A stretch of 64,000 nucleotides of DNA, from positions 1-64,000 of the forward strand of contig NZ_JACERN010000022.1 in assembly GCF_013911085.1 (NCBI RefSeq), in the 5' to 3' direction. Made by a program: the position numbers and the translations under genes. The notes under the pieces were generated by a model. The model was given only the letters and a program-made list of their open reading frames with translations. It did no database searches and was not told the origin of the DNA. How positions within the stretch are numbered: position 1 is the first letter of the stretch; each line of letters opens with the position of its first letter. Origin of the DNA: Aquitalea aquatica. Its GTDB lineage: Bacteria > Pseudomonadota > Gammaproteobacteria > Burkholderiales > Chromobacteriaceae. Positions 28,765 through 36,473 of the stretch are shown here, piece by piece.

Positions 28765-28887
28765 ATGCCAGATGAGGAACGAATTGCTTCAGATTTTCTG
28801 GATGCTTGGGCTGTCTCCATCAGGCAGATATGCTCATCTTTAGATCGCACCAAGCATGAATATTCCACTTCAACTCTTAATTGTTAG
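28765..28887 (+). other. Small open frame, possible gene remnant
   Basis: A 40-codon frame (MPDEERIASDFLDAWAVSIR start, ending TSTLNC) lies in the AT-rich gap between the cassette and the 200-residue gene. Its composition is protein-like, but it has no ribosome binding site. It could be the start of a truncated island gene or chance. The rest of the gap 28718-28965 holds nothing recognisable. Confidence 0.2.
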
Positions 28888-28965
28888 GAGTTTCATTTTC
28901 ACAGTTTTACTCATCACTGAAATTAATGGTTTCGCTCTGCTTGTATCATTTCTATCTTAATTAAT

Positions 28966-29568
28966 TTAGTTTAGCCAATAACTAAAACCAGCATTGATTT
29001 TTAATAAAGAAGGTGCTGGGTACTGATTTAAAAGATCCAGCGCAACATCCTCACCAAATTGACTGTGAGCTTGGTCTGGCGAGGAATTCAGATAGTGGGC
29101 GGTGTATTCAGCAAGGCCAGGGTGATGCAGGAATCCCAGCGGTTTCTTGTGATCGATCCCATCCCAAACAGAGCGGGCGTAGTGCATAGCAATGACGCGT
29201 TGAGCAGATTGGATACGTTGAGCCAAGGACGCGCTGACGTTTTGCAGTTGCGACCTGGCGGCGGTCTTCTCGGCTTCGCGCTCGTGGTAGGTCGATAGGG
29301 TAATGCCAGGATGCAGCATTTCGAATAGCATCCGTTGCAGTGATAGGCCCTTGACCAAGGTTTGGTCGGCCTGTCGCTTCGGGTCGTAGTCGATGCCGGT
29401 CAGTGGATCCGGAGTCTCACCGCTTAAGGTCAAATCCTTGGCTTTGCGCTTGAGGGTGCTGACCAACAGTTCTTCTAGTTTCTCGTCGCTCAAGTTGTTG
29501 GGCCATTCTTCACCAATCAGCGCTTTTGCGCGGTTCAGTTGCTCGCGGGTGTAGCGTAGCTTTGCCAT
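28966..29568 (-). CDS. Hypothetical island protein, 200 residues
   Basis: ATG 29568 follows AAGGACG at good spacing. The protein is soluble, helical and charged. The N-terminal part is Lys/Glu/Leu-rich (TREQLNRAKALIGEEWPNNL); a central segment (about 95-125) is coiled-coil-like (EREAEKTAARSQLQNVSASL). The C-terminal region has several His/Trp residues (HYARSVWDGIDHKKPLGFLH). No family is recognised. Composition is closer to the core genome than that of the neighbouring cassette. It lies 100 bp from the iteron-like repeats, which fits a mobile-element accessory gene. Confidence 0.65.
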   Translation of the reverse strand: MAKLRYTREQLNRAKALIGEEWPNNLSDEKLEELLVSTLKRKAKDLTLSGETPDPLTGIDYDPKRQADQTLVKGLSLQRMLFEMLHPGITLSTYHEREAEKTAARSQLQNVSASLAQRIQSAQRVIAMHYARSVWDGIDHKKPLGFLHHPGLAEYTAHYLNSSPDQAHSQFGEDVALDLLNQYPAPSLLKINAGFSYWLN

Positions 29569-29667
29569 GCAACGTCCTTGTATCTAGGCTGGCACAATTA
29601 GGCTTAAATGATATGCCGATTGATTTTAAACAGCGCTTCTTTTTTCTCACGTATGTAGCAAAAACCG

Positions 29668-29901
29668 CCGCCAATGCCGCCAACACCGCCAACTCGTGTC
29701 TAAGTTATTGATCTGTAATGATTAAGTTGTTGGCGGTTGCGCCAATTTTGCCGCCAACAGCCACCCTGAAACCGCCAACTGGGCGGGAGGGGGTGGATTT
29801 CAGACGTGACTACCGCCAACACCGCCAACTCACCGCCAACAAATAAACCTATATAAATCAATAGAGTTACATAAGAATTGGCGGGTTGGCGGTGTTGGCG
29901 G
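29668..29901. repeat. Iteron-like CCGCCAAC cluster in both orientations
   Basis: Exact CCGCCAAC copies on the plus strand begin at 29677, 29686, 29751, 29772, 29813, 29822 and 29833. Inverted copies (GTTGGCGG) begin at 29729, 29885 and 29894, with another at 30211. A one-base variant (CCGCCAAT) is at 29668. Pairs are spaced 9 bp apart (29677/29686, 29813/29822, 29885/29894). TGTTGGCGG (29728-29736) and CCGCCAACA (29751-29759) form a palindrome around an AT-containing centre. The cluster lies in a 356-bp stretch without genes, next to a primase-like remnant, and resembles a replication or regulatory origin of a mobile element. Confidence 0.8.
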
Positions 29902-29924
29902 CAGTTTTTTCCTTACGTGAGAAT

Positions 29925-30155
29925 TTACCCCCCTTCTTCCTCCTCGCCCGGCATGACTTGGTACAGGTGCATGCGATACACCTGGCCAATGCTTTTTCCG
30001 CCGTTCACCGTCCAGGCATCGCGGCCTTTGGGGCGGTCCAGCATTTCCGCCTTGTGCAGCACTTCGCAGGCTCTGCGCGCCTTGTATCCGGCAATCACTT
30101 CCGGCTTGAAGGGACCAGGAGACACCATGAAGATGGGCTTTTGCCGGGCGGAACG
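29925..30155 (-). pseudogene. C-terminal remnant of a primase/helicase-like (DUF927-type) protein
   Basis: An open minus-strand frame of 77 codons (including the stop) reads RQKPIFMVSPGPFKPEVIAG, then KARRACEVLHKAEMLDRPKG, and ends in a normal stop after GEEEEGG. The pattern (Pro-Glu-Val start, two helices, then a beta-rich GxxGQVYRMHL end) resembles the C-terminal tail of DUF927/primase-helicase proteins of phage-like islands. It is closed upstream by a TGA at 30156, and no primase core follows, so it appears truncated. A small intact gene from ATG 30128 (67 residues) is the alternative. The family match is from memory of the pattern only. Confidence 0.5.
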
Positions 30156-30308
30156 TCAGTGAGAAATGGACGTGGAGATGGTAGATAGCACACAGCACGC
30201 ATAGGGGGATGTTGGCGGTATGCAGGCCGTGATGACGGCAGGTGTTCGGGCGCAACTAACATGATCTGCGCTCGGTGTGCTGGGGAGGCTTGCGAAAACG
30301 ACAGGCAA

Positions 30309-30330
30309 CAAAAAAGCGCCTTGCGGCGCT
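30309..30330 (-). terminator. Terminator downstream of tRNA-Leu
   Basis: agcgcc (30315-30320) and ggcgct (30325-30330) form a 6-bp stem with a 4-nt loop. On the minus strand it is followed by a run of T (A at 30309-30315). It lies 39 bp after the tRNA 3' end. Confidence 0.85.
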
Positions 30331-30368
30331 GTTTTGATTCTTGCGGAAATCCTTATCTGGTAAGGACT

Positions 30369-30453
30369 TGGTGCCCGGGGTCGGACTCGAACCGACACAC
30401 CTTGCGGCGGGGGATTTTGAATCCCCTGCGTCTACCGATTTCGCCACCCGGGC
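30369..30453 (-). tRNA. tRNA-Leu (anticodon CAA)
   Basis: The minus strand folds into a class II tRNA of 85 nt with encoded CCA. The acceptor stem GCCCGGG (5' end at 30453) pairs with CCCGGGC, followed by A and CCA ending at 30369. The anticodon loop TTCAAAA between AGGGGA and TCCCC gives CAA. The long variable arm and the T loop GTTCGAGTC are present. Its strand matches rsmI, but it has its own downstream terminator. Confidence 0.97.
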
Positions 30454-30498
30454 ATCGCAAGAGGAGGCAAGTCTATCTGATCTGCCTGCCCTTGTAAA

Positions 30499-31380
30499 TC
30501 ACTCTGCGGCGTCCTTTTTCAATTTCAGCGCATGGTCATAAAGTTGCTTGCGGTTGGCTCCGCTGATCTGGGCGGCCAGGGTGGAGGCCTGTTTCATCGG
30601 CAGTTCGGCGCTGAGGATGTTCATGATGCGCACCGCTTCTTCCGGCAGCGCTTCGTCGCTGTCAGGCTGCGGGGCGGCGTCGATGATCAGCACGATTTCG
30701 CCGCGCTGCTGGTTGCTGTCGGCCTTGACCCATTCCAGCAGTTCGCCGGCGGGCAGGCTGTGGAAGGTTTCAAAGGTTTTGGTCAGCTCTCGCGCCAGCA
30801 TCAGCCGGCGTTGCGGCCCCAGCTCGGCCACGATGTCCTGCAGGGTGTCGACGATGCGGTGCGGGGCTTCGTAGCACACCACCAGGTGGTCGGCACTGAG
30901 CCATTGCTGCAGGGTGCGGCGGCGTTCGCCGCTTTTGGGCGGCAAAAAGCCGTGAAACAGAAAGGCATTATTGGTAAAGCCGCTGGCGGACAGGGCGGTG
31001 ATGACGGCGGATACGCCGGGAATGGGGCGTACCGGGTGGCCGGCAGCGCGCACGGCTTCTACCAGCCGGGCGCCGGGGTCAGACACGGCAGGGGTGCCGG
31101 CATCGGATACTTGCACCACGATCTGGCCTTCGGCCAGCCAGCGGATGACTTGTTCGGCCATGCTGCGTTCGTTGTGTTCGCGCAGGCTGACCAGTTTGTT
31201 GGCGTGAATGCCGTATGCTGTCAGCAGGCTACCGGTGACGCGGGTGTCTTCGGCGCACACCACATCGGCCACGCCAAAGGCAGTCAGCGCACGCGCGGTA
31301 ACATCTCCCAGGTTTCCAATGGGGGTGGCCACCACATATAATGTGCCGCGACAGAAACTTTCCCGTGCAGATTCAAGCAA
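30499..31380 (-). CDS. rsmI: 16S rRNA (cytidine(1402)-2'-O)-methyltransferase RsmI
   Basis: SAM-dependent methyltransferase of the tetrapyrrole methylase fold, acting on C1402 of 16S rRNA. The 293 residues match the family size (E. coli about 286). Motifs: TLYVVATPIGNLGD near residue 13, CAEDTRVTGSLL, QVSDAGTPAVSDPG, PGVSAVITALSASGF and FHGFLPPKSGERR. No ATG precedes the first motif; TTG 31380 gives the best-aligned N-terminus. The frame stays open far upstream, but that part overlaps the divergent LpoA-like gene and is not coding. The start directly abuts the divergent gene. Confidence 0.93.
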   Translation of the reverse strand: MLESARESFCRGTLYVVATPIGNLGDVTARALTAFGVADVVCAEDTRVTGSLLTAYGIHANKLVSLREHNERSMAEQVIRWLAEGQIVVQVSDAGTPAVSDPGARLVEAVRAAGHPVRPIPGVSAVITALSASGFTNNAFLFHGFLPPKSGERRRTLQQWLSADHLVVCYEAPHRIVDTLQDIVAELGPQRRLMLARELTKTFETFHSLPAGELLEWVKADSNQQRGEIVLIIDAAPQPDSDEALPEEAVRIMNILSAELPMKQASTLAAQISGANRKQLYDHALKLKKDAAE

Positions 31381-31395
31381 GTGAGCGAACGAAGT

Positions 31396-32517
31396 ATGCA
31401 AAGACTGGCTCCGCTGTTGGTTGGCGTCATGATGACATGGTTGACGGCTGCGCAGGCGCAGGCACCGGACTATATCATCCAACTCAATGCCGCGCCGCTC
31501 AATAGCGCGGCTGGTGCGGCGGTTCGGGCGCAGACTGCGCCGGCATCTGCGCCAGCCATGGCACCGCAGGCCAAGCCCCTGCCCGCACCGGGCAAGATGG
31601 CGTCGCGGGTGAAAATAGGCCTGTTGCTGCCTACCGAGTCGCGCCTGCTGGGCGAGGCGGCGGCGGTGGTGCGCAGCGGGGTGGAAGCAGCGCATGAGGT
31701 TGATCCACAGGCCGAGGTGGTGGTGATTGATGCGGATGAGCACAATGCCGCCCAACGTTATCGGGAGGCGGTGGCCGGCGGGGTGAATGTGATGATCGGC
31801 CCGCTGTCGCGCACCGGCATTGCTGCGGTGGCTCCCTATGTCAGCGTGCCGACGCTGGCGCTGAATGCGGTGGGGCGCGATGTGCCCACCAGCCCCAAGC
31901 TGTTTACCCTGGCCTTGAATGTGGAAGTGGAAGCCCGGCAGATTGCCCGGCTGATGCGCGATGATGGCCGGGCCAATCCGCTGATCATTACCGATGGCGA
32001 AGTGCTGTCCAGCCGGCTGAAGCAGGCTTTTGCCGACGAATGGCGCAGCCAGGCAGGCAAGGATGCACAGCAGATGGAAGACAACGGCCACAATCTGTCT
32101 GAGCTGGCCGTGGCGGCCGGGCGGGCGGATGCGGTGTTTCTGGCAGTGGAGCCGGCCGAGGCCGCACGGCTGAAGCCTGCGCTGTTGCCCGAGCTGGCGG
32201 TGTATGCCACCTCGCAGATCAGCACCCGCACACCAGACCGGCAACTGGCCGGTATCCGTTTTATCGACATGCCCTGGTTCCTGATGCCGCAGCATCCGGC
32301 GGTGAAGCGTTATGCGCGGCCGGCCAGTACGCTGACCTTGCAAACCGAGCGGCTGTACGCGCTGGGGATTGATGCCTATCGCCTGGCCTTGCAACTGGCG
32401 ACCAGCCGTAATCCGGCCAGCATCAAGCTGGATGGCGTGACCGGTGATTTGAAACTGGGGCGCGACCGTGTGTTCGACCGCCAGTTGCCGGTGTCGCTGA
32501 TTGGCGAGGGCGAGTAA
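31396..32517 (+). CDS. LpoA-like periplasmic-binding-fold protein (penicillin-binding protein activator family)
   Basis: Family members stimulate the peptidoglycan synthase PBP1a from the outer membrane. The 373 residues from ATG 31396 (GTG 31381 is possible) have a signal peptide ([17 protein letters not shown]) and then the type I periplasmic-binding-like domain starting [16 protein letters not shown], with [12 protein letters not shown] and [12 protein letters not shown]. It lacks the N-terminal TPR domain of E. coli LpoA (about 678 residues) and has no lipobox Cys. It may therefore be a free periplasmic protein rather than a lipoprotein. The order rsmI/lpoA/yraN/diaA/dolP matches enterobacteria and supports the family call. 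Confidence 0.82.
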   Translation: MQRLAPLLVGVMMTWLTAAQAQAPDYIIQLNAAPLNSAAGAAVRAQTAPASAPAMAPQAKPLPAPGKMASRVKIGLLLPTESRLLGEAAAVVRSGVEAAHEVDPQAEVVVIDADEHNAAQRYREAVAGGVNVMIGPLSRTGIAAVAPYVSVPTLALNAVGRDVPTSPKLFTLALNVEVEARQIARLMRDDGRANPLIITDGEVLSSRLKQAFADEWRSQAGKDAQQMEDNGHNLSELAVAAGRADAVFLAVEPAEAARLKPALLPELAVYATSQISTRTPDRQLAGIRFIDMPWFLMPQHPAVKRYARPASTLTLQTERLYALGIDAYRLALQLATSRNPASIKLDGVTGDLKLGRDRVFDRQLPVSLIGEGE

Positions 32518-32522
32518 ACCCC

Positions 32523-32858
32523 ATGAATGAGCAGGGCAGGCTGGCGGAAGAGCGGGCCTTGTCCTTCCTGTTGCGACAGGGGCTGCAACTGGTGGAGCGC
32601 AATTGGCTGTGCCGGGGTGGCGAAATCGATCTGATCATGCGTGATGGCCGCAGCTGGGTGTTCGTCGAGGTGCGCCATCGTGCCAGCGCCCGCTTTGGCG
32701 GTGCCGCTTACAGCATTACCGCAAACAAACAAAGGAAACTCATGCACGCGGCGGCAGTCTACCTGTCCGATAGGGTAGTAGACGCACCTTGTCGTTTTGA
32801 TGCTGTGCTGAGTGAAGGCGAGCAGCCGCTACAGTGGCTGAAAAACATTTTTGCATAG
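32523..32858 (+). CDS. yraN: YraN family protein (UPF0102, endonuclease-like fold)
   Basis: The 111 residues have the UPF0102 pattern: [37 protein letters not shown] and WVFVEVRHR. The Glu-Ile-Asp and Glu-Val-Arg positions resemble the PD-(D/E)XK core of Holliday-junction-resolvase-like nucleases. Cellular function is unproven in the family. It starts 5 bp after the LpoA-like stop, so the two are co-transcribed. Confidence 0.93.
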   Translation: MNEQGRLAEERALSFLLRQGLQLVERNWLCRGGEIDLIMRDGRSWVFVEVRHRASARFGGAAYSITANKQRKLMHAAAVYLSDRVVDAPCRFDAVLSEGEQPLQWLKNIFA

Positions 32859-32889
32859 CAGCCCCCGGTTGGCTGCTACGAGGAAAAGC

Positions 32890-33480
32890 ATGGACCTGAT
32901 TGAACGCGTCAACGGACATTTTCTGGAAAGCATCGCTGCCAAGCAGGAGGCAATGGAGTTGCTGTCGCCAGCCGTGGCACTGGCGGCCGAGCGCATGGTG
33001 ACCTGCCTGATGAACGAGGGCAAGATTTTGGCCTGCGGCAATGGCGGCTCGGCAGCAGATGCCCAGCATTTTGCCGCAGAGATGCTGGGACGCTTTGAAA
33101 AAGAGCGCCCGGGTCTGGCGGCCATTTCTCTGGCAACCGATACCTCGGCCCTTACCGCCATTGGTAACGACTACGATTTCGACATGATTTTTTCCAAGCA
33201 GGTACGTGCGCTGGGGCATACCAACGACCTCTTGCTGGCCATTTCCACCTCGGGCAATTCTGCCAATGTGATCGAAGCCATCTATGCCGCCCACGAACGC
33301 GGCATGGGCGTGATTGCCCTCACCGGCAAGGACGGCGGCAAGATCAGTGAAATCCTGTCGCCGGAAGACATTCAGCTGAATGTGCCGGTATTGCGTACTG
33401 CGCGCATTCAGGAGGTGCATATCCTGCTGGTGCATGCACTGTGCGATGCGATTGACTACATGCTGTTGGGAGGCGAGTAA
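32890..33480 (+). CDS. gmhA: SIS-domain phosphosugar isomerase (GmhA/DiaA family)
   Basis: The 196 residues from ATG 32890 (GAGGA ribosome binding site, 6-nt spacing) form one SIS domain: [34 protein letters not shown] and [18 protein letters not shown]. GmhA converts sedoheptulose 7-phosphate to a heptose phosphate for LPS; the closely related DiaA promotes DnaA assembly at oriC. The position between yraN and dolP is that of diaA in E. coli. In Neisseriales the same gene is usually named phosphoheptose isomerase. Both roles remain possible. Confidence 0.9.
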   Translation: MDLIERVNGHFLESIAAKQEAMELLSPAVALAAERMVTCLMNEGKILACGNGGSAADAQHFAAEMLGRFEKERPGLAAISLATDTSALTAIGNDYDFDMIFSKQVRALGHTNDLLLAISTSGNSANVIEAIYAAHERGMGVIALTGKDGGKISEILSPEDIQLNVPVLRTARIQEVHILLVHALCDAIDYMLLGGE

Positions 33481-34068
33481 ATGAAACACACAGTCCTGAC
33501 CCTGTTGCTGGCTGCTGGTTTGTCCAGTGCCTTGTCCGGTTGCTTTGCCCTGGCGGCTGGCGGTGTGGCCGGCGGTGCGCTGGTGGCTACCGACCGTCGT
33601 TCCAGTGGTGCCTATGTGGATGACCAGAGCATCGAAGTGAAGGTATCGCACCAGATTGGCGACAAGCTGCCATCTGCCCATGTCAACGCCACCAGCTACA
33701 ACCGCGCCGTGCTGCTGACCGGTGAGGTACCGACGGCCGAGGCCGGCCAGCAGGCCGAGCTGATTGCCCGCGGCATGCCCAATGTCCGCCGGGTGTACAA
33801 CTACACGGTGGTGGCACCGGCGTCCGGCCTGTCCGAGCGTAGCAACGATACCTGGATCACCAGCAAGGTGCGTACCCGCATGCTGGATGGCAAGGGCTAT
33901 TCGCCCAATCAGGTAAAGGTAGTGACCGAGCGTGGCGTGGTATACATGCTGGGCCTGGTAACGCCGGCCGAGGGCCAGGCCGCTGCACAAGTGGTGAGCG
34001 AAACCGCAGGGGTGCAGAAGGTGGTTACCCTGTTTGAAAACATCACCGAGATTGCCCCGGCGCAGTAA
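33481..34068 (+). CDS. dolP: BON-domain outer-membrane lipoprotein DolP (YraP-like)
   Basis: The 195 residues have a lipoprotein signal peptide with lipobox LSGC (Cys about 20). Two BON domains follow: about 47-115 (IEVKVSHQIGDKLPSAHVNA, VLLTGEVPTAEAG) and about 120-190 (WITSKVRTRMLDGKGYSPN, VYMLGLVTPAEGQ). DolP binds phospholipids and supports outer-membrane integrity at the division site. The ATG at 33481 immediately follows the gmhA stop codon. Confidence 0.93.
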   Translation: MKHTVLTLLLAAGLSSALSGCFALAAGGVAGGALVATDRRSSGAYVDDQSIEVKVSHQIGDKLPSAHVNATSYNRAVLLTGEVPTAEAGQQAELIARGMPNVRRVYNYTVVAPASGLSERSNDTWITSKVRTRMLDGKGYSPNQVKVVTERGVVYMLGLVTPAEGQAAAQVVSETAGVQKVVTLFENITEIAPAQ

Positions 34069-34085
34069 GCCGGCAGCTGGAAACG

Positions 34086-34112
34086 AAAAAGGACCGCGTG
34101 CGGTCCTTTTTT
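34086..34112. terminator. Bidirectional terminator between dolP and the EAL gene
   Basis: ggaccg (34091-34096) and cggtcc (34101-34106) form the stem with a cgtg loop. Runs of A before and T after (34107-34112) extend the stem and allow termination from both strands. It lies 18 bp after dolP and 20 bp after the convergent EAL gene. Confidence 0.92.
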
Positions 34113-34131
34113 ATTGCTGCTTTTGCCGTTT

Positions 34132-35340
34132 TCAGCCGTGGCTGCTGTGTACACGCGGGGCGAGTACGTCGGCACACAGCACGTGCATGGCTTCGTCGAT
34201 TTCAATCGCCATCGACAGCGTCACGCAGGAGCGGGTGTCGGTCATCGACAGATAAGGCTCGCTCATGTACAGCACGCCGGGCTGGTCGATGGCGTGCTGG
34301 AAATAGGCCCGGCGCGACCACACGGCACCGGTGGTGTCGGCTAGCGGGGCAAATTTCAGGTTGCTGGCCACGGTGTTGTGGCGGCTGTTGAGGTTGCGGC
34401 CAATCTGGCGGCCCTCGCTGTCCAGCAGGAAGCAGCGGATTACGTCTGGCATGGCCAGCATCGGTGTGGCCGCCTGATCAAACGGGGTGCCCTGCATCAG
34501 CGAAATGGCTGATTGTACAAAAGCCTGCCGTGCCAGCTCGATCTGGCGGCGGGTGATCTTGCGCTTGAGCAAGTCGCGCACCATCAGCTCGTCCCAGCGC
34601 GAATCCAGCCGTTTGGTGATGATGTCGTCCGGGTCCGGGGTCAGGCTGGGCCGTGCCACATAGTAGCCCTGTACCAGATCGCAGCCGGATTCCAGCGCCA
34701 CCAGTACGTCGTTTTCGGTTTCGATGCCTTCTTCCACCACTAATGCACCAATTTCGTGCATCAGACGCACCAGTCTGGACAGTAGATTGCGGGTGCGTGG
34801 CTGGCTCACCGCGCTGCGCAGCAAGTCCTTGTCGAATTTCACCAGGTCCGGCTCCAGCTGGCAGACCCGGTCCAGGTTGGAATGGCCGACGCCGAAGTCG
34901 TCGATGGCGATCAGAAAACCGGTTTTCTTCAGCAGATTAACGCCTTCGATCAGCGCTTCATCCACTTCCAGCACATGTTCCAGCACTTCCAGTACCACAT
35001 TGCCAGGCTGCAAGCCGGCTTCGCGGATGGAGTTGGCCAGCGCCATGGCGCGCTCGGGGCGCGACAGCGAGGCGGCATCGACATTGAGGAACAGCCAGTG
35101 CGGATGGGCTTGTTCCAGCTGGGAAAAATGCTGGACATGCGCCTGGCTCACGGCCAGATCAAGCCCGTGACGCCGTTCTGGCGACACCATGGCGTAAAAG
35201 GCCTCGGCTGGGGAGAGTGGCAGCTGGTTCTGCTCGGCGCGCAACAAGGCCTCCACCCCTACCGTGCGGCGATGCGCCAGGCTGTAGATGGGCTGAAAAT
35301 GGCTGCCAAGGGTCAGACCGGCATGCTCGAAACGTTTCAT
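34132..35340 (-). CDS. EAL-domain c-di-GMP phosphodiesterase with C-terminal sensor-like domain
   Basis: The 402 residues begin with an EAL domain (about 10-240). Signatures present are HFQPIYSLAHRRTVGVEALL, EVLEHVLE, IDDFGVGHSNLD and VVEEGIETENDV, so catalysis is plausible. The FLNVDA stretch stands where NVS is common. The C-terminal part (about 270-395: AISLMQGTPFDQAATPMLAM, WSRRAYFQHAIDQPGVLYMS) looks like a PDC/Cache-type sensor but has no membrane segments, so it would act inside the cell. This EAL-then-sensor order is less usual than sensor-then-EAL. It is monocistronic. Confidence 0.88.
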   Translation of the reverse strand: MKRFEHAGLTLGSHFQPIYSLAHRRTVGVEALLRAEQNQLPLSPAEAFYAMVSPERRHGLDLAVSQAHVQHFSQLEQAHPHWLFLNVDAASLSRPERAMALANSIREAGLQPGNVVLEVLEHVLEVDEALIEGVNLLKKTGFLIAIDDFGVGHSNLDRVCQLEPDLVKFDKDLLRSAVSQPRTRNLLSRLVRLMHEIGALVVEEGIETENDVLVALESGCDLVQGYYVARPSLTPDPDDIITKRLDSRWDELMVRDLLKRKITRRQIELARQAFVQSAISLMQGTPFDQAATPMLAMPDVIRCFLLDSEGRQIGRNLNSRHNTVASNLKFAPLADTTGAVWSRRAYFQHAIDQPGVLYMSEPYLSMTDTRSCVTLSMAIEIDEAMHVLCADVLAPRVHSSHG

Positions 35341-35433
35341 TACAGTACATTCCTTCCTGGAGTGGGGCTCTTGCTGGCCCGTAAGCCAATCTCTCTAGCA
35401 ATTGGCATTCCAGTGTAGAGCATGGCCGGATAA

Positions 35434-35460
35434 TAAAAAACGGGCCCGACTGGGCCCGTT
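35434..35460 (-). terminator. Rho-independent terminator of the Tim44-domain gene
   Basis: aacgggccc (35439-35447) and gggcccgtt (35452-35460) form a perfect 9-bp stem with loop gact. On the minus strand it is followed by T residues (A at 35434-35440). It lies 28 bp after the stop. Confidence 0.93.
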
Positions 35461-35487
35461 GAGATAAATCCGCATAAAAGAAGGAAA

Positions 35488-36423
35488 TTACTCCTGCTGA
35501 ATGCCTGCCACCAGCCATTTGCCGCCGGTGCTGCCATCCTTGATGTAGTGCCAGTATTCGCTAAACGGCACTGCCGGGGCGTTGACCGATTCGCTCACCG
35601 TGCCGGAGAAGCGCACGGTGGCGATATAACGACCGGCCTCTTCCACGGCTTCGGCCAGCTGGCAGTCCAGCTGCGGGAAGTCCGCCACATCACCATTGCC
35701 GGCGATGTCGTTGCGCAGGCCTTCGAACAGATCCGGCGTCATGTACTTGCGTACTTCTTCCAGGCTGTCCGGTGAGTTAAGGCTTTGCAGATGCAGGAAA
35801 GTGGCTTTGGCCTGGCGCAGGAAGTTCGGCGTTTCCGTGCCATCCGGCAGGCGGGCGGGTGCACCGCCTGCCATGGCTGCCGCAGCGCCGCCGTAAGACG
35901 GTGCCTGACCCAGGCCGGAGCCGATCTTGGGAATCGGATCGAAGCGGGCGGCATCCTGGCTGCTGCTATTGAATACAGGAGCGTTACCAGCCGGCATCGG
36001 GGTGTTCATCGGTGCTGCCGTGGCGGCATTCTTGCGGCGGAACCACATCAGGCCACCAATGCCCAGCAGGCCCAGCAAGGCCAGTGTGCCCCATGGGAAG
36101 CTGGAGCCGCTGGCGGCTTCTGATGCATTACCGGAGGCGTGATTGCTGTTCATGGCCGAACCCAGCATGTAGCCGGCTGCTGCGCCAGCGGCACCGGCGG
36201 CAATGGCCGTGCCTACGCCCGGACCTTTCTTGGGCTGTGCTTGCGGAGCAGCTTGCGGTGCGGGTGCCGGCATCGGGGTGGGCTGCTGGTAGCTCTTGGT
36301 CGGGGCCGAGCGGCGCATGCCGGCGCTCTTGCCTCCGCCCAGGCGAGCGGCTTCCGCGAACGGTGCCGCCAGGACAGAAACCAGGGTGAAGGCGAGCATG
36401 ATCGTCTTCGCGCGAGGTGTCAT
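35488..36423 (-). CDS. Tim44-like domain protein, exported/membrane-anchored
   Basis: The 311 residues have a signal-peptide-like start (TIMLAFTLVSVLAAPFAEA). A Pro/Gln/Ala-rich linker (about 40-70) is followed by a Gly/Ala-rich segment, a hydrophobic segment (WGTLALLGLLGIGGLMWF, about 111-128) and a C-terminal Tim44-like domain (about 195-308: LRQAKATFLHLQSLNSPDSL, YMTPDLFEGLRND, FSEYWHYIKD). Bacterial proteins of this type are widespread, but their role is not established. The domain probably lies on the cytoplasmic side if both hydrophobic segments insert. Confidence 0.87.
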   Translation of the reverse strand: MTPRAKTIMLAFTLVSVLAAPFAEAARLGGGKSAGMRRSAPTKSYQQPTPMPAPAPQAAPQAQPKKGPGVGTAIAAGAAGAAAGYMLGSAMNSNHASGNASEAASGSSFPWGTLALLGLLGIGGLMWFRRKNAATAAPMNTPMPAGNAPVFNSSSQDAARFDPIPKIGSGLGQAPSYGGAAAAMAGGAPARLPDGTETPNFLRQAKATFLHLQSLNSPDSLEEVRKYMTPDLFEGLRNDIAGNGDVADFPQLDCQLAEAVEEAGRYIATVRFSGTVSESVNAPAVPFSEYWHYIKDGSTGGKWLVAGIQQE

Positions 36424-36473
36424 GATTTTATTCTCCAGAGTAAAGGGCCCCGGTGTGACTGGGGCATGTGACT

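Larger units (their letters stand above)
27023..30308. mobile_element. Decayed accessory island next to tRNA-Leu
   Basis: The segment is markedly AT-rich from about 27050 to 28965 and carries no recognisable housekeeping gene. It holds two overlapping unknown genes, a third unknown gene, an iteron-like CCGCCAAC repeat cluster and a truncated primase/helicase-like C-terminus, ending about 60 bp short of tRNA-Leu(CAA). No integrase, transposase or attachment repeat is visible, so the boundaries are estimates. Confidence 0.5.

Noticed and set aside
29668-29901. Possible CRISPR array
   Set aside because: The repeats are only 8-9 bp, occur in both orientations and have irregular spacing, and no cas gene is near.
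29830-30255. 141-codon minus-strand frame across the primase-like remnant
   Set aside because: It is in a different frame from the recognisable primase-like tail and has a Cys/His-rich random composition.
30499-32394. 631-codon reading of the rsmI frame
   Set aside because: The upstream half lies antisense to the LpoA-like gene and has no family similarity; RsmI proteins are about 290 residues.
32740-33990. 416-codon minus-strand frame opposite yraN, gmhA and dolP
   Set aside because: Three well-supported genes on the other strand explain the region.
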